A stretch of 64,000 bases of DNA from Arachis hypogaea (GCF_003086295.3 NC_092050.1:154572699-154636698), one strand, 5' to 3'. Shown: positions 45,901-60,900, counted from the stretch's first letter. Numbers and translations are program-made. The notes: generated by a model from the sequence alone, not told the origin.

Positions 45901-48900
45901 GAAGCACGAACCAGAATCATAGAAGAATTCCATGTGAAAGAAAGCGTCGATTTCAAAACATAAAGTTGCAAAACAAGAAGAAAATGCTAGTAAATCTGAA
46001 AGGGACCGGTACAAAAGAAGTAAAGAAGTAAAAAAGAAAGAATTTTATTTGTTTTGATAAAAACTGCTGGACGATTCACTCGATGGTAGATGTAGAAAGT
46101 TGGCCTTCTTGTTTGGAATAAAGCAAGAGAAAAAAGCGAGAGGAAAGATACAGAAAATCTGAAAATAGATTTTTTGAGAGGAAAATGCCTAGGGAAGTAA
46201 GGGTTAGAATGGAGATTACAAAATTAAAAATTAATGCGACATTGATTGATGGAGAGAAAAATTATAATTGCAATCCCATAATTCGCACATCAAAGAATAA
46301 TAACTGCTAAAAGGAAACTAGAAAGTTTTTTAAAAAAATTTTGTCGCTAAAATTAAACATAAACTCAGGGTACTAAGATGAAAATGTTAAGAGATTTGAA
46401 TTGGGGCACTATTATGAACAAAAATAACACCAATGATTATCATTAAAAGAAAATTCGATTCAATGTTAAGACTCAAGAATTTGTAAAACTGTCACATCAT
46501 GGCATTAATAGCACATAAAAAGAGTAATAAATACCAAAGTAAAGATTACTCTGAAACAAGGGATAAAAGGAGGGGTTCAATGGGTAAAGAACATCTAAGA
46601 ACATTTGAAACATTAAGAATCAGAGTATTTTGTAGGATGCTGTTGCGATCCGATTCTAGCGCTTCAAGACTTAGGATCTCCAACCCTTCCGATCTCTCAG
46701 GATCGTATCCTCGACAAAAGGTATGAACACACAGACATAGTTCTTACTGGATCTCCGTGGAGATTTCCTTGGTACGTAGTATTATGTGAATTCGGCAAGA
46801 AAAATAGAGAGACAAATTTATGAGGAATCCTAATACGAGCCGTGTGGGACAAACTGAGACTGTCATATGCTAATTGGTCCAATTACAAGAGCAACAACTA
46901 AGAGAATAAAAGAAGATTTTACAAATATGGCTAAATTATTTGTTCAGAAGATGCATCAAAAGTTAGACAAGATAATGATTAACGATTATCAAAAGTCAAA
47001 CGTCTTACTATTTATAAGATGCATTGAAGACTCTCATTAGTCAAGATAAATTAAAAAGACAATCACCTTCTTAGAATTTATTTTATGTTTATTTTATTTT
47101 TGTTGTTTTGTTTGTTTTAGTCACAGTTATGATTTTGCCCTTTTTTTTTTATTATTCTAGTGAACGTATGAGTTAGGATTTTAAACTCAAGAAGTATAAA
47201 AATCCTCTAAAACCTTAACCACTTTTTTCCTTAATTTTGATTAATGAAAATTTATTTGAGTTTCTTTGAGAAACTTGGGTGTGAACAGGTGAGGTAGAGT
47301 GATTCTCTTAGCTGTTGCATCAGGAAATCAAATTGAGGTAGATAAGTCCTTTTCTTTGATTTTTCATCTTATCATGGGTTACATTCTGTATCATTTGGTA
47401 TTAGATTTCAGGTATTAGATTAATTTTTATTAGTCTATGTTTACCCTTCTTGTGTTCTAAATAAATTTTAGAAAAAAAGAAAAAAAAAAATTCCAGCCAC
47501 GCATAGTAAGTTTATCCTTACGTCTTGTTCTTTTTTCTTGTTGATTGGTTTTTCATCTCTTCTAAGTTATTATTGTTTTCTTTGTTCTTTTCTTTTTTTT
47601 TAATTTCTTTCTCTAATATTATTTCCTGTCCTTGTTGCTTCTGTGTTTATCATTATTCTTTTCGTCCTTCCCTTGTCATTCATTTTCTTATTAGTTTATT
47701 ATCTTTCTTCTTGTTATTAGTAATTTTTTTTTCTTTTGCCAACACATTTTGAGTCCCAAAAAAAAATAAAAAAAAAAGAAAGAAGAGTAAGTACCTTGAA
47801 GTTTCTTCTTATTATTAGTAATTTTTTTTTCTTTTGCCAACATTTCTTGAGTACCAAAAAAAAAAAAGAAAGAGTATGCACTTTAAAATTTACAAAGTAG
47901 CACTTAAGCAAAGTAAAAAAACAAAAAAAAGGCATTGTGTTCTTATTTTTCTTATTAAAAAAATTTCAAAAAAATCATTAAATATGTTATGAGTAAAGGA
48001 TAAATAGGTCCCTGACCTTTTTTTCGCGGATATTTTCGTCCCCGAGGAATGGAAAATACATTCATGTCCCTGACCCCTTGGAGATGTGGACATATTTACC
48101 CCTCCATTAAAGTCACTCTGTTGGGCCTAACGGAAAACGTTGATGTGGCTCCCGTGGCGCTGACCTGGCCGTTACGGGTTGACACGTGGGATGGGCTTTT
48201 GAAAAGAGGATGGATTAGTCCCCAAGAACCAAAACGTCGCCATTTTTCCCCCACCCCCAATCTATTAAATCCTTGAGCCATAATCCTTCGATTGCAGTGT
48301 GAGGGTGAAGTGGGTGAAGCGGGTGAAGGAAGAAATGGAGCATTCCGGCCCATGGCATGCGATGGAGTATCGTCAAGCTCGAGAAGAAGAGGAGATAGAG
48401 AAAGACAAGACCAGTTCGATGCGTGCTTGGGAAGGATGGAAAAGATGGCGTCTCACCAAAGTGCTTCTGTGAAGAAAATGCAGTGCTCTTCATGTCGAGG
48501 ACGAGCAGCAATCCTAATAGATTGTTTCTGGGATGTCCCTTTTATAAGGTATGCAAAGCAAATATGTGTAACTCTGTTTGTATTAGGGTTTATCCCCAAT
48601 TCTAGAATTTTTATGAGTTCTGAGGATTGATTTTGTGTAGGTAAGACAACCATATTGCAAATTTTTTTTTTTTTTGTGGTTGGATGAGCACATTACAAGT
48701 CTTGGTATTGGTGTTACAAGGTATCTGGGGGAGGAGCAAATTTTTTTATGGTGAAGAGCATCAGTGGAACAAAGACATGAAAAACAGGATAACGTTGTTA
48801 GAGAAGAGGATAGTAGCATTAGAGGTGAAAAAAATTCCAATAAGGTGGAGTATATGTGTAATGTTCATTGTCCTGATTGTTGCTGTTTTAAGTTGTAAGA

Positions 48901-51900
48901 AATGATGTAAGAAATGATCAATGGTCGAAAATGAAATGTATAAATGATTTGTATATGTGATATCATTTTTAGGCATGTATGTTACTATGTACGTATGAAA
49001 TGAAAGCAGACAAAGTCACAGGAAATCAAACATTCAATCAGTGATATTATGGGTGTGAAATTAAACCTTCATCATCTGAACTGTGATATTATGGGTGTGA
49101 AATTAAACCTTCATCATCTGAACTGACACCAAAATAAAAGAAAACCAGTTTGCCAATAATGTCTACACATGTATGGCATGCTACCATTAACAAGTGCTTA
49201 GTTGACCAATAATAATGAACCAAAAAAAGAACTAACTCAAAAAAGGAAATTGTATCTGGAATTTGCCATTAACAGTTACATGGGGTCACATTTAAACCAA
49301 AAAATTCATAATGTCGTGAGTTTTCACTCATTAGATGCCTTAGATGTTGGGTCACTTGGTAGAGTTGGCAATGGAGCCTCCTGATTGTGTGCAGCAGTTT
49401 GGGTGTTACATGGAGTTGTTCTTTGGGAGAGTTCCTGAGCTGGTGCACCCTGCTGTGTGTTAGATGGTCCTTGAACCAGTGGAGCCGGCGGCTTGAAAAT
49501 CTTCTGCTTTGGTCTGAATTTTGATGGTTTCGGCCGACTTGTGTTGTTTACCATGGATGGAACCTTGCCTGGAGCTTTAAATGGAGGGGTTGAAGTCGGG
49601 GCCGGTGGCCTGAATGGAGTGACTGTTGGCTCTGGTGGTGCTATGACAAGGGTGGATCTAGTAACCCTGGTTGGAACTGGTGCAACTTTTGCCTGACTTG
49701 GTCGAGCTGCACTCAGAACTTTCACGCAAGACACTAAACCGTGACAAAAAATAAAGCACATCAAGAGGGATTCAATCAATGCATATATGAAATTGATCAC
49801 AAAGACAAACAGCTACATAATTACAGTGGTTGCTTGTTGCTGGGGTGTAGTGTTGCCTGGTTGGCTGCTTGAAGAATTCTGGACATATAAGTGACAAGGA
49901 TTAACAGTTTAATAATAAGACAGATTAGTCCCTCAGGTATTGTTCAATAAGACAAACTGATCCTTGACGAATATGGTACTAAGACTCAGTCACGCCTAAG
50001 GTATATGCCACTAAGACAGATCAATCCCTTACAAGTTTAATGCTAATTCAGAATTATTGCAGGAGTGTATAGTCAAATCTACCTATAAATAAAGTGATAT
50101 TACCTCTGGTAGAGGAGCTGGCTGGGACATAGGAAGCACAACCAGTGCTTGAGAGCTGCTTCTTGCCTTCTTCTTAGGCTTTTTTGTTTTCGGCCTCCAA
50201 TTGGGGTTTGATGGAGCTCCCTTACATGTTTTATAATTGTGACTCTTTTCACCACACTTGCTGCAAGCCATAGAGAATAACTTCTTCAATTTTTCCCTTG
50301 CATCAATGGCTCAACAGGATCTTTCTGCCTATTGTGAACTTTTGGCCGGCCAATTGGTTTCTTGATGATGGGTGGGTCTGGCTGCGAGAAGTCAGTTCGG
50401 GGCCAGAATTCTGCACTGGGGACTGGTTTAATACAGTGTGCATACATCCTCTTGATTGATTCCATACACATCCAGGGGTGCACATAATCCTCTACCTTGT
50501 CACGTCTCTTCCCAATAGCAGCAAGTGCATGTATGCATGGCATGCCTGAGCTAATCAAGTAAGAAATTTCAGAGGTGACCAAATAATTAACAACATAGTG
50601 AATGAACTACAATAATTATAGTTTGTACCAGTGAGTTGCCATCGGTTGCAGGAGCAGGTGTACTTAATGAGGTCTACATCAACCTTGCTAGCTTTGCGGC
50701 TCACCTCAAACCTTTTCCTCTCGTTGTCTCCAACCCATTATGTCGTCCACTTAGTGCTAAGGTTGATTAATCTCTCCATTCAATTTTGCTGGACTGGTGC
50801 TAACTTGCCAGGGTGGTTGTCTAACACTCGCTTGTGATTCACCATCCTCCTCATCAGGTAACACCTGATTTCTTCACACATGGTGAGGATTGGCTTGCAT
50901 CGGTAGTTCACAATTTTGGTATTAAACACCTCACACATGTTATTTGTGAGGTTATCAACCTTTGGCCTATGAGAGAAGTAAGCCTTTACCCATGTTTCTG
51001 GCTCAAACTTACTAAGGTATTCCCAAGCACCCTGGTTCACTGCCTTCAACCTTTCCATACATTCCTTGAATTCTGCAACTGTAGTGCATCTGGCACACTT
51101 CCATACAACCTCTCTTATGTACAAGTCCTTGAATCGGTTTATGAAATTTTTCCACATGTACATGACGCAGTTGCGTAGCTTTGCCTGTGGCATGACCTCC
51201 TTTAGGGCAGGGAGTAAACCCTGCATTGAATGGTGGCAGGAAACATTTTCATAATGGAATAGCAATGCAGTCAAGAAATATAATATCTGAAGTGTACATG
51301 ACTATACCATGAGTACATCTTACCTTCTGTTGGTCCGATATGAAGTTCCAGCCGTGATTTACATCATCTCCTATGTCCTCCTGAAGATTAGTCAGGAACC
51401 ACTTCCAGGCATCCTTGGTCTCAGCCCTGACTATCCCGTATGCAACAACATAATATTGGTTATTTGTGTCCTACGCAACTGCTGCTAGAAGCTAGTCTAT
51501 GTAATACATTTTGAGAAAACAACCATCCAGGTGCAGCAAAGGCCTGCACCCATCTTTGAACCCTCTCTTACAAGCATCTAAGCATACGTATAATTTGTTG
51601 AACACATGGGGGCTTCTGGAATTGACATGAGCTCCAACCTTGCGGATGATCCTGGATTACTACTCAAAATCTGCTCATAATAGTCCCTCGTTCTCTTGTA
51701 TTGTTCCTTCTCGTTTTCTATTATCTTATCCCTGGCCTCCACTACTGCTCTATACACCATCTTAAGATAGGGAGATAATGAAAATTTCTCTCTTAGAAAT
51801 TTAGTTTCCTCCCTTGTGTTCAATCCTCTCTTAGGATGGTTGTCTTACCTACACAAAATCAATCCTCAGAACTCAGAAAAATTCTGGAATTGGGGATAAA

Positions 51901-54900
51901 CCCTAATACAAACAGAGTTACACATATTTGCTTTGCATATCTTATAAAAGGGACATCCCAGAAATAATCTATTAGGATTGCTGCTCGTCCTCGACATGAA
52001 GAGCATTGCATTTTCTCCATAGAAGCACTTTGGTGAGATGTCATCTTTTCCATCTTTCCCGTTCTGAACCAAGCATGCACCGAACTGGTCTTGTCTTCCT
52101 CCACCTTCGCTTCTTCTCGAGCTTGACGATACTCCATCGGATGCCATGGGCCGGAATGCTCCCTTTCTTCCTTCTCCCACTTCACCCACTTCACCCTCAC
52201 ACTACAATCGAAGGATTATGGCTCAAGGATTTAATAGATTGGGGGTGGGGGAGAAATGACGACGTTTTGGTTCCTGGGGACTAATCCGTCCTCTTTTTAA
52301 AAGCCCATCCCACGTGTCAGCCCGTAACGGCCAGGTCAGCGCCACGGGAGCCACATCAGCATTTTTCGTCAGGCCCAACGGAGTGACTTTAACGGAGGGG
52401 TAAATATGTCCACATCTCCGAGGGGTCAGGGACATGAATGTATTTTCCATTCCTCGGAGACGAAAATGTGTCGGGAAAAAAGATCAGGGACCTATTTGTC
52501 CTTTACTCATAAGTTATTATTATTATTCTTATTCTTATTATTTTTATTTTTTTAAATTATTCTTATCTTTTTGTCTTCTGTGTCTTTGTCTTTTTTTTCA
52601 TCTTTGTTTTTCTTTCCATCTTTTCCTTTTATCGTTGCGTCGGATTTTCTCTATCTTTTATTTTTTATTTGATTTCTAAAGTACAACAGTTAATGAGATT
52701 CAATAGTGGTAAAAGGTAAGAGTGGTAAGTTCAATAGAGGGTAAAAGCCAATTTTGAGAATAAACACGAGTGTCTATCCTTGAGTGAAACACGTAAGAGA
52801 GTGATTGTGAGGTCCTTTCTATAACATTTTTGTTACAGGTTCATTGTTATGGCAGCTCATTCCGAAGATACTTTAGTTGACATGGAGTTGATGCAAAGAG
52901 ACATTCAACACTTAACTAATCGCTTGACTGAGTTGGAAATATGGAGGCAAGAGGTGACATAGACACTGGCCAAGAATACTAAACAAGGACCTTTCTGAAA
53001 TCGGTGTCAGAATCATGTACCTTCTGATGATGACTCTGATGGGGTTAACACCTCAACATAAAAATCAAGATAGCAATACCAATGCCATCAAGATGCAAAT
53101 ACCACCATTCAAAGGAAAAAATGATCCTGAAGTTTATTTGGAGTGGGAACGTAAGGTAGAAAGAATTTTTGCTTGTCATAATTACTCTGAGGCAAAGAAG
53201 GTTTGTTTGGCAGCAGTTGCATTCTCTGACTATGCCTTGCTTTGGTGGGATGAACTAGTGAAGACAAGACAGCGGAATGATGATCACCCTATAAAGTCTT
53301 GGGATCTCATGAAGCGCCTCATGAAGAAAAGATTTGTGCCTTCGTACTACTACAGGGAAATGCATCAGAAGTTACATTGGCTGACTCAGGGCTCCAAGTC
53401 TGTTGTAGACTACCATAAGAAAATGGAGATGCTTATGATCACTGCCAACATAGAAGAGGACACTGAGGTTACTATGACATGATTTGTAGGTGGTTTGAAT
53501 AGAGCAATTGCTGATGTGGTTGAGTTACATCATTATGTGGAGATGGAGAATTTAGTCAGTATGGCAATGAAGGTGGAGAGGCAACAACAAAGAAGAGCAC
53601 CAAGAGGATTGTCTCATACTAATCCAAAGTGGGAGTCTCGTAGTGCTGACACAACAAAGCCTAAGGGTGCTGAACCTAATGCGTTCTTTGATGCTACAAA
53701 GAAGAAAGGTAATTCTAACTCTTCTTCTGCTACTTCTAGGCATCGAGATATTAAATGCTTCAAATGACATGGTATGTGTCATTACTCTAGTGATTGCCCA
53801 AACAAGAGATTGATGGTTATTAGAGGAGATGATATTGTCTCTGACTCTGATCATGGTGATGATTCTAATCATAATATTATGCCACTTTTGGAGGATTGTT
53901 CTGATGGTGATATTGAGTATGTAGTCCATGGTGAATCTCTTGTTGTTAGACATACTTTGAATTTGCAAGTGAAAGAAGATAGCCTAGAGCAATGCCAAAA
54001 TCTTTTTCACACTAGATGCTTGGTGGGTGGAAAGGTATGTAGTCTGATTATTGATGGCGGGAGTTGGACTAATGTGGCTAGTACACTTATGGTGGAGAAA
54101 TTTGGTTTGACATGTGTTCGACATCCTAAACCATATACGTTGCAGTGGTTGAATGATAGTGGAGAAATCAAGGTTGACAAGCAGGTGACAATTGTATTCT
54201 CTGTTGAAAAATATGTTGATGAGGCATTGTGTGATGTGGAGTCAATGCAAGCTTGTCATTTATTATTGGGGAGACCTTGGCAGTTCGACCGTCAAGCATT
54301 TCATGATGGTCACACGAATCGGTTCTCCTTTAATTTTAATGGTCGTAAGATCACTCTTGCTCCTTTATCATCTAAGGAGGTTTACCTTGACCATTTGAAG
54401 CTTCAACATGATACTAAGGGGATCATGGGATGTGAGATTACAAAAAAATTTGAGAGAAAAGAGGCTATGAGTGAAAAGAATATAGCAAAAGGTCCAAAGG
54501 TGATTGAAAAGAAAGAAAAGAGTACGTCATGAGAGTAGTGCAAATACAGAAAAAATTGAGAAAATTGAGAGCAAATTATGTTTCTTTGCACAAAAAAGAG
54601 ATTTAAAGAGTGCTTTAATTAGCAAGAAAGCTTTGTTTATGGTTCGATTTAGGGATACTTTATTCTCTGACACTGACCTTAACCCAAATTTGCCAAATAG
54701 CTTTGTCTCTTTGTTGCAGGAATTCGCCGATGTCTTTCCTACTGATGTGCCACGTGGTTTGCCTCCATTACGAGGGATTGAGCACCGAATTGATTTTATT
54801 CCTGGTGCTAGCATTCCTAATAGACCAGCCTATAGGAGTAACCCTGAAGAGACAAAGGAACTTCAAAGGCAAGTTGAGGAGTTATTAGCCAAAGGTCACA

Positions 54901-57900
54901 TCAGGGAGAGTATGAGTCCATGTGATGTACTAGTTTTGTTGGGTCCAAAGGATGGTACTTAGCGAATGTGTGTGGATTGTCGTGCAGTCAATAAGATTAC
55001 GATAAAGTATCATATCCCTAGGTTAGATGACATACTTGATGAGTTATATGGTGCATGCATATTCACTAAAATTGATTTGAAAAGTGGGCGTAATCAAATT
55101 AGAATGAAACAAGAGGATGAATAGAAAACTACATTTAAAACAAAACATGGGTTATATGAGTAGTTAATAATGCCTTTTGGACTAACTAATGCACCTAGTA
55201 CTTTTATGCGTCTAATGAACCATGTTTTGTGAGAATTTTTGGGTAAATTTGTTGTTGTTTATTTCGATGATATTCTCATTTATAGCACTTGTTTGAATGA
55301 CCACTTGTCACATGTTTTAGCTGTTTTGGGAGTGCTTCGAAAAGAAAAATTATATGCCAATCTTAAAAAGTGTACTTTTTGTATTGATCGAGTTATATTT
55401 CTTGATTTTATTGTGATTGTGAGTGAAATTGATGTTGATGAGGAAAAGGTAAAGGCTATTTGTGAATGGCCAACTCCTAAGAATGCTTCAAAGGTAAGAA
55501 GTTTTCATGGGTTAGTTGGATTTTACAGGATATTTGTAAAAAAAATTTCTACTATTGCTGCATCTCTCACAGAGGTTATCAAAAAGGATGTTGGATTTAA
55601 ATGAGAAAAGGAACAAGAAATTGTATTTCATACCCTAAAAGACTATTTGTGTTCTGCTCCTATTCTTATTTTACCTAACTTTGATAAAACATTTGAGATT
55701 GAATGTGATGCTTCTAGGATTGGTATAGGTGTTGTTTTGATGCAGGAAAAACAAGTCATTGCCTTCTTCAGTGAAAAGTTGAATTTAGCTCAGCGTAAAT
55801 ATTCAACATATGACAAAGAATTATATACTTTGGTTCGGGCTTTGGAGGTTTGGCAACACTATCTCTTACCTAAGGAGTTTGTGATTCACACAGATCATGA
55901 ATCTTTGAAGCACTTAAAAGGACAAGGTAAGCTTGATAAAAGACATGCTAAATGGGTGAAATTTATTGAAACATTTTCATATGTGATTGCCTTTAAACAA
56001 GGTAAATAGAATGTCGAGGTATACTTTAATTACTACACTTACTTCTAAGTTGTTAGGATTTGAGTTTTTAAAGGAGTTATATGCAATTGATTCTTATTTT
56101 TTTGCTATTTATGTCTCTTATGAACATAGTGCATTTAATAAATTTTATAGACATGAAGGTTTTTTGTTTTGTGGTAAAAGAATTTATGTACCTGCTTGTT
56201 CTATAAGGGACTTACTTGTTCTTGAATCACATAATTGGGGTTTAATGGGTCATTTTGGTGTGCATAAGACATTGGATGTGTTATCTGAACATTTTTACTG
56301 GCCACGCATGCGTAGAGATGTTGAAAAATGTTGTGATAAGTGTATTGCATGTAAACAGACTAAATCTAAGTCTTTACCACATGGTTTGTATGCCCCTTTA
56401 CCTGTTCTTATGTATCCGTGGGTTGGTATTTCTATGGATTTTGTTCTTAGTTTGCCTCGAACTAAAAAAGGTAGAGATAGCATTTTTGTTGTGGTAGAAA
56501 GATTTAGTAAAATGGCTCATTTTATTGCATGCCATAAAACTGATGATGCAACAAATATTGCTGATCTATTCTTTAGAGAGGTTGTGCGCTTGCATGGTGT
56601 TTCCCAAACTATTGTTTTTGATCGTGATGTAAAATTTTTGAGTCATTTTTGAAAAGTTTTATGTGGTAAATTTGGCACAAAATTATTATACTCTACTACT
56701 TGTTATCCTTAGACTGATGGTCAAACTGAAGTAGTAAATAGAACATTAAGGACCTTATTATGTACTGTTGTTGGTAAGAATTTGAAAACTTGAGAAGATT
56801 GTTTACCTTTTATCGAGTTTGCTTATAATAGAACCATTCATTCTTCTACTAGTTTTTCTCCTTTTGAACTTGTGTATGGTTTTAATCCTTTAACTGTTTT
56901 GGACTTATTACCTTTGCTTTTGAGTGATCTTGTTAGCTTGGATGCAGAAGGTAAAGCTGAAAAGGTTAAAGCTATGCACTTGAAAGCACGTGAGTTAGTT
57001 GCTTGAAAAGAAAAATAAATTGACAGCTCAACAAGTAAAAAAAGGTCGAAGACAACTTGTCTTTGAACCTGATGACTGGGTATGGGTTCATTTGAGAAAG
57101 GAGAGGTTTCCTACTCAAAAAAAAAATCCAAGTTAGCCGCTAGGAGTGATGGTCCATTTCAGGTGCTCGAAAGGATCAATAACAATGCTTACAAGATTGA
57201 CCTTCCAAGCGAGTATAATGTATCAGCTACTTTTAATGTCTTTGACCTATCTCCTTTTGATTTGGATGCATATTCGAGGACGAATCTTTTTCAGGGGGGA
57301 GGGAATGATACGAGCCTTGTGGGACAAACTGAGAACTGTCATATGCTAATTGGTCCAATTACAAGAACAACAACTAAGAGAATAAAAGAAGGTTTTGCAA
57401 ACATGGTTAAGTCATTTGTTCAGGAGATGCATCAAGAATTAGGTAAGACAATGATTAACGATTATCAAAAGTCAAATGTCTTACTATTTACAAGATGCAT
57501 TGAAAACTCTCATTAGTCAAGATGAATTAAAAAGACATCACCTTCTTAGAATTTATTTTATGTTTATTTTATTTTTGTTATTTTGTTTGTTTTAGGCCCA
57601 GTTATGATTTGGTCTATTTTTTTTACAGTACGACTAGGTATCCTTTAAAAGTGATCTTTTAATCAGCCTTTTACTACAATTAATTTAAAAAAAAAAATTG
57701 AAACAAATACATCTAAATAGATTTAGTTTCTTTTTAAAATTAAATACACATCCAAAATACAAACTAAATAAAACTGAAATTTAAAATTTAAAATTTAAAA
57801 TTTTTGTTTCAGTTTTAGTATTTTTAATTATTAACAAATTATCATTTAAATACATATTCAAAAATTAAATTCAGTAAAATTGAAGATTTTAATTTTAAAA

Positions 57901-60900
57901 TTCAAAAAATAAATCTTAAGGGTTTTAATTATTAACCCACACATCTAAAGTCCCTAAAAAAGATAATATTTTGAACTAATATGTTAGATATACTTTTATT
58001 GAATAAGATATAAAAAACTTAGCTTAATTATTCATTTTAATAATTTTGAAAACGTTAATAAAAAATAAGAAATATTAGATGTGTTTTTATCGAATAAAAT
58101 ATAAAAAAATAGTTTTATTTTTAACGTTTAAATTTAAATTTTAGATTTATGATTTTGGATGTGTTTCAAACATATTTTGTACATAACTCAATAATTTTAG
58201 ATGTGTAATAAATGAAAAAATAACCAATTTTTACAAACATACATTTTAATAATTTTAAAAGCATTAATGTTCAAATAAGTAACGATAAAATTCAACAAAT
58301 AATAAAAAAATGAAAAAATATTAGATGAGTTTTTTATCGAATAAGATATAAAAAAGTTAATTTTATATTTAACGTTTAAATTTAAATTTATGATTTATGA
58401 TTTTGGATGTGTTTCAGAAATATTTTATGTATCACTTAATAATTTTAGATGTGTTACAATTGAAAATAAAAATGAATTTTTACAAATATATATTTTAATA
58501 CTTTTAAAAGCATTAATATTCAAATAAGTAACGAAAAAATCTAACTATTAAAAAAAGAGAAATATTAGATGAGTTTTTATCGAATAAGATATAAAAAATT
58601 AATTTTATTTTTAATGTTTAAATTTAAATTTTAGATTTATGATTTTGGATGTGTTTCAAAAATATTTTTTGTATAACTTAATAATTTTAGATGTGTTACA
58701 ATTGAAAAAAAATTAATTTTTACAAACATACATTTTAATAATTTTAAAAGCGTTAATATTCAAATAAGTAATGAAAAAATCTAACTAATAATAAAAAAAT
58801 TATTGAAAACTATAAACCTTTATCAAATTTTTATTTGTTATCTTTTTTTTCTTCTGAATACCTGCAATTACTCTTTTATTTATCTTTAATTTGGTCTAAT
58901 TATTTTATGTTGGTGGTCATCTCTAATCATTCTAGAGATAAAGATTAAAAAATAAAAGAAAGAAAGAAAAAAGAAAGTAAAGAAGAAGAAAAGAATATTG
59001 ATGCATAGACTGATAATTCATTTATTGTTTAATTCAAATATTGATATAATCTTATTAAAATTTCATTCGACAATGATGATGAATGAGTTTTGAGTTAGCA
59101 TGCAATGATGCAAGTCATTCGAAATAGGAACAAAATAGTACGACTCATCTAATAATAATAAAATGTTAAATATGAAATAGTAAATTTATCTATAGAGAAG
59201 TAATACTCTTCTATGAAAATTTTTGTGAAGAACACGAGAGAGAAGAAAAAAAGAACGTATACGTGTAAATAAATAAAAAGTTGATAAAATAACTACTTTA
59301 TGAAGTAGGTAAGAATTAAGAAGTTAGAGAAATTCTAGTATTTAAAATTTAAATTAATTTTAATTACTAATATATTTAGCTACAAACTAAGAATGTGTTT
59401 TAACTAAAATTTAATTAAATAATATTATTTAAATTTAAAGGCTGAATAAAGGCTGAATTTTAAAGGACACATAACATTTTTTTTATTTTAGTGAATTTAT
59501 GAGTTAGAATTTTAAACTCAAAAGATATAAAAACTTTGTAAAATTTGGTAGCCATTTTTTTTCTTAATTTTGATCAATGAAATTTTTTTTGAATTTCTTT
59601 GAGAAACTTAGATGTAAACAGGTGAATTAGAATGATTCCCTTAACTGTTACATCAGAAAATCAAATCGAGGTAAATGAGTCCAGGCAAAAAAAATAACAT
59701 GAATTTTATAAAAAGATGTTGGAAAGAGCTTGGGGTGGAATTCACTAAAGCTGTGATGAGTTTCTTTGAGACAGAGAGACTACCAGCAGACTCTAATATT
59801 ACTTGGGTTGCGTTGGCCCCGAAGTTTGTCGGCGCGAAGGAGATAAAGGACCTTAGACCGATCAGTATGGTTGGTTGCATTTACAAGGTCATATCAAAAG
59901 TGTTGACAAGAAGAGTGAGGAGCGTAATGCCAGGATTAGTTGGAGAATCACAAAGTGCATTTGTCAAGGGAAGGTAAATACATGATGGAGCGTTAATTGC
60001 CTGTGAAACTGTACAGTGGCTAAAAATGAAGAAGAATGCATCAGCTATCATAAATTGGACTTCCAGAAAGCCTATGATAGAGTCAAATGGAATTTTGTTG
60101 ATATTGTGCTGGAAAAGATGGGGTTCGGTAGAAGATGGAGGGCATGGATTGCAGAGTGCATTAGATCAGCTTCTATATCTATAATGGTTAATGGGGTTCT
60201 ATCCAAACCGTTCAAGATGGAAAGAGGGCTTCGACAAGGTGACCCGTTATCCCTTTTTCTATTCGTCCTAGTTGTAGATGTGCTGAACAGGATGATCGAG
60301 GAGGCGGTAAGAAATAGGAGAATATCTCCTCTATTAGTCGGCAGGGACAATGTAGAGCTATCTCACCTTCAGTTTGCTGATGACACTATATTGTTCTGCC
60401 CACCAGAGGAGGAGACAGTGAGAAACTACAAGAGGCTCCTGAGGTGTTTTGAGGTCATGTCGGGACTAAATATCAACTTTGACAAGTCTAGTTTGATACC
60501 GGTAAATTGCAGTCAGGCGTGGGTGAGTCAAATGTGCAGATTATTAGGATGTCAGGCGGCAAATCTACCAGTGAAGTATTTGGAAATTAATCTAGGTGCA
60601 AACCCGAGTCTGGTGAAAACGTGGAAGCCAGTAATAGATAAGGTGGAGAAGAAACTGAGTTTGTGGAAGGCAAATGTGCTCAGTAAAGCGGGGAAGTTGG
60701 TTTTCATCGAAGCTGTGATTAATAGTCTACCTAAGTACTATTTGAGCTTGTATAAAATGCCAATTACGGTGGCCAAAAAAATAATCTCTTCGTAAAGAAG
60801 GTTCTTTTGGGGTAAGGACGACGGACGACCTGGATTGGCTTTTGTAAAATGGGAGATGATACAGGCACCGAAGAAACTAGGGAGACTGGGTGTGGGAGAT

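Larger units (their letters stand above)
47991..52508. mobile_element. Mutator-like element (MULE) with 660-bp terminal repeats
   Basis: Inverted repeats 47991-48651 and 51839-52508 start GAGTAAAGGA. The flanks ATATGTTAT (47982-47990) and ATAAGTTAT (52509-52517) match at 8 of 9. The interior carries a broken MuDR-type transposase on the minus strand. It is inserted in the gypsy leader. Confidence 0.88.
46831..59682 (+). mobile_element. Decayed Ty3/gypsy retrotransposon with nested insertions
   Basis: 5' LTR 46831-47393, primer-binding site after it, gag and pol at 52850-57300, polypurine tract AGGGGGGAGGGAA at about 57293-57305, and 3' LTR from 57306. The order protease, reverse transcriptase, RNase H, integrase marks Ty3/gypsy. 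A 4.5-kb MULE sits in the leader and another insert in the 3' LTR. The last roughly 40 bp of the 3' LTR are missing where the LINE fragment begins. Many stops; not functional. Confidence 0.85.
57306..59682 (+). repeat. 3' LTR of the gypsy element, interrupted and truncated
   Basis: Matches the 5' LTR at 57306-57628, resumes at about 59477 and stops at about 59682, roughly 40 bp before the expected end. Confidence 0.75.

Noticed and set aside
47982..52517. MULE ends placed at TTATGAG instead of GAGTAAAGG
   Set aside because: That choice gives no target duplication; starting at GAG gives 8 of 9 matching flanks.
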